Of a stretch of DNA of 64,000 bases, positions 36,077 through 46,734 are shown in pieces. Under the pieces are notes generated by a model. The model saw nothing but the letters and a program-made list of their open reading frames with translations, had not been told where the DNA came from and did no database searches. The position numbers and the translations under genes are program-made. Positions within the stretch are counted from its first letter, which is position 1. The number at the start of each line of letters is the position of its first letter. The stretch is from assembly GCA_021292105.1 (NCBI GenBank), contig CM037874.1, positions 38,368,404 through 38,432,403 on the forward strand, written 5' to 3'. The stretch is from Anadara kagoshimensis. Lineage: Eukaryota; Mollusca; Bivalvia; Arcoida; Arcidae.

Positions 36077-39000
36077 AATACCACTTTGGATATTACTGTT
36101 ATTGCGATATTTACTAAGAATTTCATGAACAAATGTCAAATTAAGATTACAATTTAGTTTTGTTAATATTTTGTCGAAGTGTTAAAGGGCGAGCGCCCTC
36201 GTCCCTTTAGGTAAATCATGCAATATTAGCGCATGGATGTATAGCTTTTTTACTAGACGGTATAATTCAAGCATTCCATCTTCCTGTTATGTCCAACATA
36301 AAAAATGTCGTATATAACAGTTTACTCTAAACAATTTTTTGTTCATTTTAAATACATATACAAATACATATACACATCTCAAACCTGTGAATAATATTTG
36401 TGAAACATGCTACAAGCTTATATCAAATCCTCTCCATGTCTATTGATAACAATTTTGAACCGATGTATATTGATAAAAAATAAATAATAAATGAATAGGT
36501 AAACAAATACATGGATGAAAAATATAAAAAAATAACTAATCTAGAGTACAACAAATCCATAAATCAGTGAATCAAGAAAACATGACCAAATAAAAGTAGT
36601 TTATTGTTTAACAAAAAGTTATTTTAACAAAAACGCTAAGTAAGTTTAATATATCCTTCGACAATTAATTGTTAAATGTTAAGGTGTCAGTCCATGGTAC
36701 GTTTTGTAAAGTTGTATTAGTCATGTTCCTTCCGTCTGTCGTATAATGTGTCCCATATAGTATCTTGATATAAACAAGAAATGTTTGTCAGTTTGGTAGC
36801 TCCTGTTACAATTCTGACTGCTTCTTTATTGATTTTTTCAAGTTGCTCTATCACGTTGTCAAGCATGTTGTCCCACACTGTAAGCATATTCTAACAGGCA
36901 CCTTATAAAATAAATACACATCTTAAAACTTCGACGCTGAGGAGGGCAAGTCTAATGTAAAATTTCGATTAAGAGTATCTATATAACAGTCTATTACTGT
37001 ATCATATGATTCGAGTCTATATTTTATATAGAATTTGATCCGTAGTAAAAGTCAATTCATCTAAGCAAACGTGTATCGTTTTGTTAGGAATCCAAAATTC
37101 ATAACATATTAAGTATACTTTCACAATCCAAGATGCATTAAACATTTTATTGCGTTTATTCTTGAGCAAAATGATTTAGGCACGTGTCGTGTCTCCACAT
37201 ATATAAGTAGTACAAGTTTAATTTAAAATTATTAGTACAAAACAAATCCCTTGAGATTTACGGTAGTTCACTTACGTCATGCTACGTAAGACAAAGCAAT
37301 ACAAATTACGGTTCCTTAACAACATAAGTCTGTTACAAGTTTCACTGATCAATGTTTTCTTTGCAGTTGCGCTAATCGAATTCAATAGTTTATGCAACGT
37401 ATATGCATTTCGATACTTTTCTGTATATTAACAAATTCTCAGATAAACTTCATGTATTTTTATGCATAACCAATACCTGGCTTTGGTTTTCAATAATCCT
37501 TTAAAAAACAAAATAAAAAATATACACCTGAATCTTCAGGAAAGAAAAAAAGAATAAAAAAATGCGCCAGAAGTTCATCAATAGAAATTAGAAATGACAA
37601 AATACTAGTAGGAAGGACATTTAGTACATCGCTCGACTTGCCGTTCCACGCTTTGCGAATAAATAGAGTGTGTGACAGACATTGATAACAATCTCATTTA
37701 ATCACAGACAAATTTCATACTTCAACGATCATGAATGCCACCATTGCAAACTAAAGAATCATACTATTTTCTAAGCATCTCTAATATAATGATAATCGAT
37801 AATCATAGATATAAAATATCAAACAGTTTTTATCTATCAAATTTGATATTGATACCATAGTCCTTATGAATATATTTAGAAATTATGTCATTGCTAATGG
37901 CTAAAAGATCTTACCATTTTACTGACTATTTAGACATGTATAGAAATGAAGTTAAAATACAAAATTAAACCTATAGAGTAAGTGTGCAATTCTAAATGTG
38001 CATATAAATATTTTTAAATGATGTAGATCTACATGTTTCAGATGCTAATTCTTTTACATTGTTTTTTAATCAAATGTAAAAAAAACAGAATTTAGGAAAG
38101 GTTTATAATTAAAGTGCCAGAATCGCGATTAACAATAAAACAAAATAATTAAATTTTATTTTTATCTTCTACATAACAGTAATTTTATCCTGATATCAGG
38201 AAATACTGTACCTAAACCAAGAGTATGAATATGACACGATATGTGTTTTGTTAGATTAGAATATGAAATGGACATTATACTAAAAACGAAATGTAAAGCT
38301 CTCTTATTGATTCTTTTTATTGGTTAGAATGTGTACTTATACCATTGCATTTCATTAGAAATGCTGCCTACAAATCGCCTTCATATTGTCTTTAAATTTC
38401 CAAAGACACTTTAAATTTCCAAATAAAATTCTGTGTATCATATGTCCTGATAGAATACACTTTTCGGAACGATTTTGATTCCATTTTAGTTATCTTCAGG
38501 GTAAAACACATTTCACTTTAATACATTATTTAAAAAAAAATAGTAAATCGACATCCTTAATCATTAATTCTATTAACATTCAATTGACAGGTTTTGCAAT
38601 CCATGCATTGATACATTTTGCTAAATTATATTTGATTATGTTCACAAATCAGTTATACAATTTGAGTTTCACTGTCTATGTGGTTCTGTCATTAACTTGT
38701 ATTTCGTAGTGTTCTTGGTTGCAACATTGTATTTGTTTGCTGTATAAGTGTCCTAATCATTTTCGTTTTCATTTTACATAATTTAGAAGTATAGCTATCT
38801 ATTACTATCTATACAAACACGCGTGGATAATCAATCTGAGGACAATCTGCGTCAGATACAAAATATTTAACACGGTTTCTTATTTTAAATTGGCGGGAAA
38901 ACGTAAAGCATACTAAACATTTTATCTCACGTTATTCACTTTCCACTTTAATTTCACAATAATATCGATTATTTTGTTTATATATGATTTCATCACATTG

Positions 39001-39179
39001 GTATGATTTTGCCGATGAAACCTTAAGAAATATTTGCATTTGTCAAGGCCAAAAAATCTATTATTAACCTTTTGTTAATTTGTATTCTTTCCTATGTAAT
39101 TCAAAATTTGTTTAATTAAAATTCGACTAATCACTGCCTGACATAAGAAAACTCAAGGTACTTTCATTTCCGTTTAATC
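36077..39179. other. AT-rich non-coding stretch
   Basis: Apart from the LINE remnant at 36655-36965, no gene or repeat is recognised. Confidence 0.5.
36655..36965 (-). pseudogene. LINE RT C-terminal remnant (CR1/jockey-like)
   Basis: The minus strand gives, with frame changes, WDNMLD then LEKINKEAVRIVTGATKLTN, then a segment YQDTIWDTLYDRRKEHD. The block in which EKIN.EA.RIVTGA precedes L....W..L..RR is characteristic of the RT C-terminus of CR1/jockey-type LINEs. Only about 100 codons remain. Confidence 0.75.
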
Positions 39180-39846
39180 GGTTTTGATTTTGTTTTAAAC
39201 ACACCCATGGTGATATGCAAGTATCTCAAACCTGATACATAATTGACATTATAGACTATTTTATTTTTGTATTGCTTTAATGATACTAAAATGTGACCCA
39301 TATTTCAGGAGAAATATATATACAATATACAGATATAATTATGTATCTAATGTTTTTTGTAGTGTATTAAATTTACTATTCGTATAATAACTTGTATAAA
39401 TTCAAGTAACAGTATATAAAACCTCATAAACGTTATATTAATTGATAATATAAAGGTTTCTAAAGAATGTTGATTTAGAATGATTTCATATTTCAAAATT
39501 GAACCTACTAATATTATTTAAGTTAATCAATTTTATTTCATATAATTTGTTCTTCGTGAAAATATATGTATGATACAAACGTTCATTTAAGTTTTACCGT
39601 GGAAACATGTTAACTAAAATCGTATGCACAAAATGTATTTTTATTCGTCTTCTACATGATGTGATACACAATAACCACTTAATTCAATAACAATATTATA
39701 ATGTCTATACCTAATGATTTACTGATACAATGATTATCAAAAGTAACATAAACACTGAATTTTATCTATAAACTGTATGTTGACTTTGTAGGTTTTCCTG
39801 TATATGACAAATTATTGTTTAATTTAACATTGATATTGTTTTTCAG

Positions 39847-39852
39847 AAAAAT
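39847..39852 (+). CDS. Putative 6-nt micro-exon AAAAAT
   Basis: Acceptor TTGATATTGTTTTTCAG, six bases, donor-like GTATCT. It is the upstream member of the pair in the first good unit and would encode Lys-Asn in phase 0. The donor is weaker than in the downstream cores. Confidence 0.3.
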
Positions 39853-40075
39853 GTATCTTTCCCTATTATCACTTTTACCGTCTCTGGCACCTAATACACT
39901 TTGTTCGATTGGCATTTAGCTAAAACTGATGAAATATTGAATTTGTAGAAATTTTATATCTATACTGATTTACCGATACAAAAATGTGATCCTATTTGTA
40001 GGCGATAACACATATATAATAAATATACAGATAGAAATATTTATCTAATTGTTTTTTTTTTTTTTTTCATTTCAG

Positions 40076-40081
40076 CTATTG
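40076..40081 (+). CDS. Putative 6-nt micro-exon CTATTG
   Basis: A long T tract and CATTTCAG precede it and GTAAGTATT follows. It would encode Leu-Leu in phase 0. The flanks are nearly the same as those of the cores at 41420 and 42338. Confidence 0.45.
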
Positions 40082-40761
40082 GTAAGTATTCTTATTTTTT
40101 ATATTTACAATTTGTATTATCAGTCACATTGATCATAACAGGAAATGTAAAAGGTAAGAAGGTAAAAATAAAAATGTTTTTTTAAAACAATGATCGATAA
40201 ATTGACAGTATATAAATCATATCAAACGAGCTTCTAAAATTCATATCAAACTGAATACTGATACAATAAATGCAACTCTGTCAACTATTTCTCGTTAACA
40301 ATTTAAAAAAAACTGTTATCATTATTGGGCAAAAGTTCTAACAATCTATCTGCATGGGTATTCGGGCAAGTATAGTTCCATATATATAATATGTTTAATA
40401 TATTGGTTGAACTGAAAAGGTTGGACAACCTCATAAAATAGCCTTTGTTTAACAGCAGTTTGTGCCAGTTTTAGTACGTGAGGTTTCGTCATTTGTTTGT
40501 TTAATAATGTGTGAATATGAATACGATACCATTTTCTAGTATTACTGACCAAACTAGTAATCAAAATCATGTCCATCAAATGTATTTTTCGTAAGAATAA
40601 ACTTTATGTGTCACACGACTGATTACAATAACAACATTATAATGTCTATCCAATTATTTACTGTTGAAATAACTATCAAGATGAATAGATAAAAGTTGAT
40701 TTTCTCTATGAACTCTAATAAATTATATTGTTGACTTTTTATGTTTTCTTGTATATTATAA

Positions 40762-41145
40762 GTTATACAGGGCTTTGGCAGGTTACACTGTCCCATGTAC
40801 CCCGTCAAAGATTTATGTATCTTGAGCCGCAGGCGAAGGGTACATTCATCTTTGACGGGGTACATGGGACCGTGTAACCTGCCAAAGCCCTGTATAACGT
40901 TTTTTGTCACCCTTCAAAGCGTTACCAGTTGGATCTTTTTAACTTCCATTTCGTATTTTCTGTGACTTGCGTGCGTTATCGCCATGTTTGTTTACGAACT
41001 AGACGTCAGAGATGTACCAGTTACTTCCCTTTTACCGCTAAACGTCGCGTGCTCTCATGTACCCCGGCAGATTTCCGAACATCATTCCATGTACCCCGGC
41101 AAGTTAACCAATCGCTATGCGAGAATTTTCTTTGAAGGGTGACAA
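40762..41145. mobile_element. Hairpin MITE inserted in a micro-exon unit
   Basis: Comparison with the neighbouring units shows a ~390-bp insertion here. Its left part is a near-perfect inverted repeat with 51-bp arms (40762-40812 and 40848-40898), beginning GTTATACAGGGCTTTGG, around a 35-nt loop. Its right part (40904-41145) is bounded by TTGTCACCCTTCAAA and TTTGAAGGGTGACAA. Both parts share the motif CATGTACCCCG, so they may be one composite element. It has no coding capacity. Confidence 0.8.
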
Positions 41146-41185
41146 TTCAAATTATTGTTTAATTTTACATTGATATCGTTTTCAG

Positions 41186-41191
41186 AAAACT
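41186..41191 (+). CDS. Putative 6-nt micro-exon AAAACT
   Basis: Acceptor TTGATATCGTTTTCAG, six bases, donor GTAGGTAT. It would encode Lys-Thr in phase 0. It is identical to the segment at 42103. Confidence 0.35.
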
Positions 41192-41419
41192 GTAGGTATC
41201 TTATTTATCTTGTGTCACAATAATCGTCTCTGGCACTTAATACACTCATTTTAATTGGTATTAAGCTGAAACTGGTGTTATATTGATTTTGTAGAAAATT
41301 TTATATCTGGACTGATTGACCGATATTAGAATGTGATCCTATTTGTACACATTACACATATTCACTTAATACACAGAAACAATATTTATCTAATTGTTGT
41401 TTTTGTTTTATCATTTCAG

Positions 41420-41425
41420 CCTTCC
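41420..41425 (+). CDS. Putative 6-nt micro-exon CCTTCC
   Basis: Acceptor TTTTGTTTTATCATTTCAG, six bases, donor GTAAGTATT. It would encode Pro-Ser in phase 0. The 19-base acceptor tract is the same as that at 42338. Confidence 0.45.
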
Positions 41426-42102
41426 GTAAGTATTACTATATTTATATTTACAATTTGAATTATCAATCACATTGATCATAACAGTAAAGATAAAAGATAA
41501 CAAGTGAAAAATAAAATAAAAAAAGTATTTCTTTACTTAAAACAATAATTGATGAATAAAGTTTATAAAACATACCAAACGAGCTTCTATATTTTTATTC
41601 TATACACCCTGTTATTGTTGATAGGCAAAACGTCTGACAATCCCCATGGATATTTGAGGAAGTGTAGTTTAATGCATATTATGTATAGGTCCAACGCAGA
41701 ATATTAGAGGACCTCCAAGATAACATTTGTTAAGCAGCAGTTGTTTCAGTCTTAGTACTTTATGTTTCTTCATTAATCATTTTTGTTTAATGTAATTTGG
41801 TCTTCGTGAGAATATGAGTATGATATCAACGTTTTTCAGTATCCCTCTCCAAACTAGTAATCAAAATCATGTTCATCAAATGTATTTTTGTCGGAATAAA
41901 CTTGATGTGACACAATAACGACTAAATACAATGACAACATTATAATGTCTATCCAATGATTTAGTGGTGAAATAACTATCAAGATAAATATATAAAAGTT
42001 GATTTTCTCTATGAACTATAATAAAGTGTAATGTTGACTTTTTATGTTTTCTTGTTTATAACAAATTATTGTAAGTTTAATTAACATTGATATATTTTTC
42101 AG

Positions 42103-42108
42103 AAAACT
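42103..42108 (+). CDS. Putative 6-nt micro-exon AAAACT
   Basis: Acceptor TTGATATATTTTTCAG, six bases, donor GTAGGTAT. Lys-Thr in phase 0, the same as in the preceding unit. Confidence 0.35.
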
Positions 42109-42337
42109 GTAGGTATATTATTTCTTATGTATCACAGTTATCGTCTCTGGTACCTAATACACCTGGTTTTATTAACATTAAGCTTAAACCGATGTAATAC
42201 TGATTTTGTAACAATTTTACACCTTGGCTGATTGACCAATACTAGAATGTGATCCTATTGGTAGGAGATAACACATATATAATAAATATACAGATAGAAA
42301 TATTTATCTAATTGTTGTTTTTGTTTTATCATTTCAG

Positions 42338-42343
42338 CGAAGG
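42338..42343 (+). CDS. Putative 6-nt micro-exon CGAAGG
   Basis: Acceptor TTTTGTTTTATCATTTCAG, six bases, donor GTAAGTATT. It would encode Arg-Arg in phase 0, and it is the last core before the possible terminal exon. Confidence 0.45.
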
Positions 42344-42560
42344 GTAAGTATTCCTATTTTTTATATTTACAATTTGTATTATTAGTCACATTGATTATAA
42401 CAGTGCAGGTAAAAGGTCAGAAGGTATAAAAAGAAATAAAAAGTATTTATTTGATTAAAACAATGATTGATGAATTTAAAGTATATATGTAGAATGTACA
42501 ATTAGTGCATTCATAAATTTTATTAAATATTAGTCTTTATTAGTTGTGTTAACTGTTTTG

Positions 42561-43261
42561 TGTATTTTGACAGTTGTTCTGCCTTTGTTAGTTTTTATGT
42601 CTGCTATATATGAAAAGCTAACCGCTTATTTTCAATCAAATTTTCAGAGAATTTATCGAATTATATTTTATTACGCAGAAACTTATATCATTTGTCTCTG
42701 TTTTACTTGTACTAATTCTTATTTTGTATATTGTTTTATTATCTCTATCACTTGATATATTTCCACTTATAAAGTCACATCGATATCCGAGTTTGAGTTT
42801 TTAAAATTAAGTATTACTTTATTATCCAGCTTTGTAGTTTGTTTATATTTGTTTCTATATCATTTTTATCGCTTGTCTCCATTACATTTATATTATTTTC
42901 CGGTTGGTTGTGCTATTTGTATTTGTTATATAACGTATATCGGTCTTGTATATTAAGTGGCTACTACTCTACTGTATATTATCTCATTCCCTAACAATAT
43001 TTACATAAAGACATATTACACTTACATGGTTCAAAACGTTTCTAAAGAATTAGGTCTCATTAATTACTATCAAATAAAAGATAAAAACTTTCTGAAAATC
43101 AGGTCAGTAGAACGTAAAATTTTTTTGTCATTTGTATCTTTAACCCCCTGGATTAATCATACACGTATTTATACTGTTCTAGTACTCACTTATGGCAAAT
43201 GTAAGAGCATTACGACATTTTCCCGTTAATTTCGGATATAAAGGACACTGGTAAAAATTTA
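42561..43261. other. AT-rich stretch between array and minisatellite
   Basis: A hydrophobic open frame at 42546-42755 and another at 42957-43229 have no recognisable domain and look like AT-rich chance frames. Confidence 0.4.
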
Positions 43262-43870
43262 TTACAAGTAAGTCACAGACATCTGACCGGAAACGAGTCA
43301 GTCGAAAGAGTATATAACAAGTAAGTCTCAGACAACTGACCTATAACGAGTCAGCCAGTAAAAGTTTGTAATAAGAAAGTCCCAGACAACTGACATGTAA
43401 CGAGTCAGCCAGTAAAAGTCTGTAATATGTAAGTCGCAGACAACTGACCTGTAACGAGTCAGCCGGAAAAGGTCTGTAATAAGTAAATTGCAGTCAACTG
43501 ACATGTAACGAGTCAGCCAGTAAAGATCTGTAATAAGTAGGTCCCAGACAACTGCTGATAACGAGTCAGCCATTAAAGGTCTGTTATAAGTAAGTCCCAG
43601 AAAACTGACATGTAACGAGTCAGCCGGTAAAGGTCTGTAATAAAAAAATCGCAGACAACTGACCTGTAACGAGTCAGCCGGTAAACGTCTATAACAAATA
43701 AGTCACGGACAACTGACCAGTAACGAGTCATCCGGTAAATGTATATAACAAGTAAGTCACAGACAACTGACCAGTAACGAGTCAGCCGATAAATGTCTAT
43801 AATAATATGGTAATGTAATGTTGTCACAGACAACTGGCCAGTAAGGAGTCAACCGGTAAAGGTATATTTC
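43262..43870. repeat. 54-bp minisatellite, about 11 units
   Basis: Units start with GTAAGTC at 43268, 43321, 43375, 43429 and so on. Each reads roughly GTAAGTC.CAGACAACTGACC then .GTAACGAGTCAGCC.GTAAA. Because 54 is a multiple of three, the minus strand stays open as an 18-residue repeat. It lies in the putative last intron and repeats a donor-like GTAAGT in most units. Confidence 0.92.
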
Positions 43871-43991
43871 AAGGAACTATGTCTACCACAATGCTGAGAT
43901 TATTAACTAGTTATGAGTATTAACACTAGTCACTCGACTAGTATGGTATAAAGTTTCTGTATTATAATAATAATTATGATTTATATTTTAG

Positions 43992-44078
43992 GTGCGAAAG
44001 GTATTTAACGAGACTGAAGAAATCACTTTCAAAATATGGAATAGCATAGAAGATGAAAACACCCCACTTCAAATCTGA
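43992..44078 (+). CDS. Possible terminal exon of the micro-exon gene
   Basis: Acceptor TTTATATTTTAG is followed by 28 codons and TGA in phase 0, starting VRKVFNETEE and ending DENTPLQI. In phase 2 it would instead give CERYLTRLKKSLSKYGIA and stop at 44049. Phase 0 allows every six-base segment upstream to be joined without a stop. An internal GTGCGAAAG|GTATTT could also act as a nine-base exon. No family is recognised. A polyadenylation signal follows at 44594. Confidence 0.4.
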   Translation: MRKVFNETEEITFKIWNSIEDENTPLQI

Positions 44079-44593
44079 AGACAAAATAGGAAACTAGTGA
44101 CAAATTAAATAGATTTTTAACTTAGAACTAAATCATATATCAGTAAAGATAACACATACATGCATTTCATTATCGCTGTAAATCCAGATATTCTTATACA
44201 TGTATATGTCTTTGAAACTAATTTGATTTTTCTGATTAAGACTAAGACTTCTTAATTTAGGTTGATACATAATATATTTATAATGAAAAGATGAATGCTT
44301 AAAATAGCTACTAAATTAACAGTTGAAACTTAAATCGGTCATTGGATTTTTCTGCCTAAAATCCCGATTATTGTCCCGGTGTTTCAAATAAGTATATTTA
44401 AGTCTATACATTATACATGCATACACTGGACAGTACAGACTAATTTGATAACTAACTTCATATATAATATCTGAACTGGTTATTGACTTTGTGTTTATAA
44501 CATCAAGTGACAATAATCTGTGGTGAGCTGTTTGCTAAGACATGATGAACTGTGTGGTTAAAAACGAAGTTTTGTGGCTGCTACAAAAAATCA

Positions 44594-44599
44594 AATAAA
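44594..44599 (+). terminator. Polyadenylation signal AATAAA
   Basis: It is the first canonical signal I see after the possible terminal exon, about 515 bp beyond the stop. Such hexamers are common in AT-rich DNA, so this is weak evidence. Confidence 0.3.
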
Positions 44600-46734
44600 A
44601 CACATGTAGGAATAAAAACATAACTTTTTAGGAGAAACAAAAACATGTATAGTGACCACTGCTAAACCAAATTACAAAGTATCTAATATGTAGATTATGT
44701 GAAGATTATTTAATGGCCTAGCAAATTCATATATTTCAAAAGTAGTCGTCCTTGATTTAAATATATGTGTCAATGCATTTATGTATTTATGTAAATGAGA
44801 TGGCTGGAGACCCTTAAAGTAACATCATATAAACATTGGTTACAACTTTGTTATTTAATAAACTGTACATCCACAATAGACAGTGTTATAATACGTATTT
44901 CAACACGTATAATATGACTCATCAAGTTATGTTTGCTTATGTTTTATTTACTTTTATTGATAATCCCTGGCTTTTGCAATATCTGTTGAAAATTATAAAA
45001 AGCAATTGCTTTTTGACAAAACATAGATAATTGTTATTATACCAAAAGCCCAAAATGATCCCTACCCCAAACGTTTGTGTGAAAGGTTTTTGGAAAACGT
45101 TAACGTCGCTAATTCACGAATAATGTCAATTTTACTGGAAACGTCATCTTGTACATTCCATATCCATTCTAAGCGTTTAGAACAAAAGTTATTGGGTATC
45201 ACATAGTACAGCGGCGAACTTCATTATAGAATCGCTTTATTAGTTTCCATATACAGGTCTAACACGAAATTTTAAAGCCCCCTCCACAAATGTAGTTTAT
45301 AGCTAGGCCAGAACAGCTGTAACAAATCTTGACATGTATTATCAATGTTTAAATAGTTACTTACAGGAGGCATAGAACTGTCCTTTGGCAAAACAATTTT
45401 CAGACATTGAAAGCATATGTTTCAAAACATAGCTTTTATTTTCTTTTACGTCAAATGATAGTATAAAACATCTATTGATAGTAAGAAATGGACGTTACAC
45501 AATAAATAATATTTAAATAATCTTGCAAAAAATCATATTTTGCACAATTTCTAAACATTACAGTATTGTCAATAGATTATAACTACCTATAAGACATGTT
45601 TTCTTTGAACGTGCTGGGAATTTACACGGATTTGTTTATAGTCTTTTGCACTATTTTTAATATTAATTTAGTTCTTATTGCAAGACATTTTCAAGGATCT
45701 TTTTTCTTATTTTTTCATTTGTGTTTTCAAACCAGCAATTTACTTGAACTACAATAAAGCTTTTATCAATTGTGTCATTTAAAAAACATTCTATTCAGTA
45801 AATGAAAATAGTCTTTTGAAAAATACTAGTAAGCAAAACATAAAGTACTACGACTATCAAAAGGTTGTATAAAATAGCTTCCACATTTTTAGGTTGGACC
45901 TGTATTTTTTAAATTCATATTATAAAATATTTCTTGACATGCTTCTGACAATTTAATTTTGTATTGATTCAAATCAACGTGTTGGGAATGATAAAAACGA
46001 CTCTATATTGTGATTCCTCGTATTTGTCGCATTCATTGCTTTGGCAAGACGGAAACTGGAGTAAAAGCTATTTTCCACCAATGTGCAACAGATAGTGTTT
46101 TTGTCGAACGTTTAAACTAACATTACTTGTCTTGTTAATGCTAAAGTATTTATACTGAAAATATGCGATGCATCCTTTATACATACTAGTAGAATGTTAT
46201 TTGTTATTAGACTTGTATTTTGTTTTTATGTAATTGTGATTTGTTTTTTCTACATTATTATTATTATTATTATTATATTGGATACAGTTCAGTTTTGCAT
46301 ACCATAGCTTAAATTTGTTTTTCACATTATATTGGAATGTTTGATTTTGACTTGATGATATCTAAAACAACGTAACTGTTGAAGAACAAAGTGACTGTTT
46401 CGAAAAATGGCATTTTATCTCAATGTTAAAGGTTTTCCATTATTCTAGACACTTAATGACAATTATTGTTACTGTAAAAAACTGGAGTACTGTAAAAGAT
46501 AACCGACCTTCAATAAGCAATAGACAAAACTTTATTACAGTAGGATTTACCCGAATGCTATTAGAATCGAAAAGAACACAGGCGTGTACATCCGTAATGA
46601 TGTAGGTATAGCAATTTAAATACCAAGGCCTCACATTTCATTTTCATAGTATTAATACTTTTTTATGTATTTAAACTTAAACAGTTACCGTATATTACAT
46701 ATGCTATGACATAAATAACCATTTATCTACTGTA
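44600..46734. other. AT-rich non-coding stretch
   Basis: There is a short (ATT)n run at about 46255-46277. No gene is recognised. Confidence 0.5.

Larger units (their letters stand above)
39180..42560 (+). repeat. Tandem array of ~0.92-kb micro-exon units
   Basis: Three good units (cores at 40076, 41420 and 42338) and one decayed unit around 39280-39400. Without a ~390-bp insertion in the second unit, the core spacing is about 950 and 918 bp. Landmarks in order are a TATTATAATGTCTAT segment, TGTTGACTTT, ACATTGATAT, the first six-base segment, CGTCTCTGGCAC, AATGTGATCCTAT, the second six-base core, and CACATTGAT.ATAACAG. The 15.8- and 17.8-kb units share the downstream half. The decayed unit keeps AATGTGACCCATAT and TATCTAATG but has lost its donor. 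Confidence 0.85.

Noticed and set aside
42546..42755. Hydrophobic 69-codon frame resembling a membrane protein
   Set aside because: It is rich in Tyr, Phe and Ile as expected from AT-rich DNA, with no start context, conserved motif or place in the unit duplication.
43328..43833. Two minus-strand open frames with 18-residue repeats
   Set aside because: They are produced by the 54-bp minisatellite, with no start context, domain or splice support.
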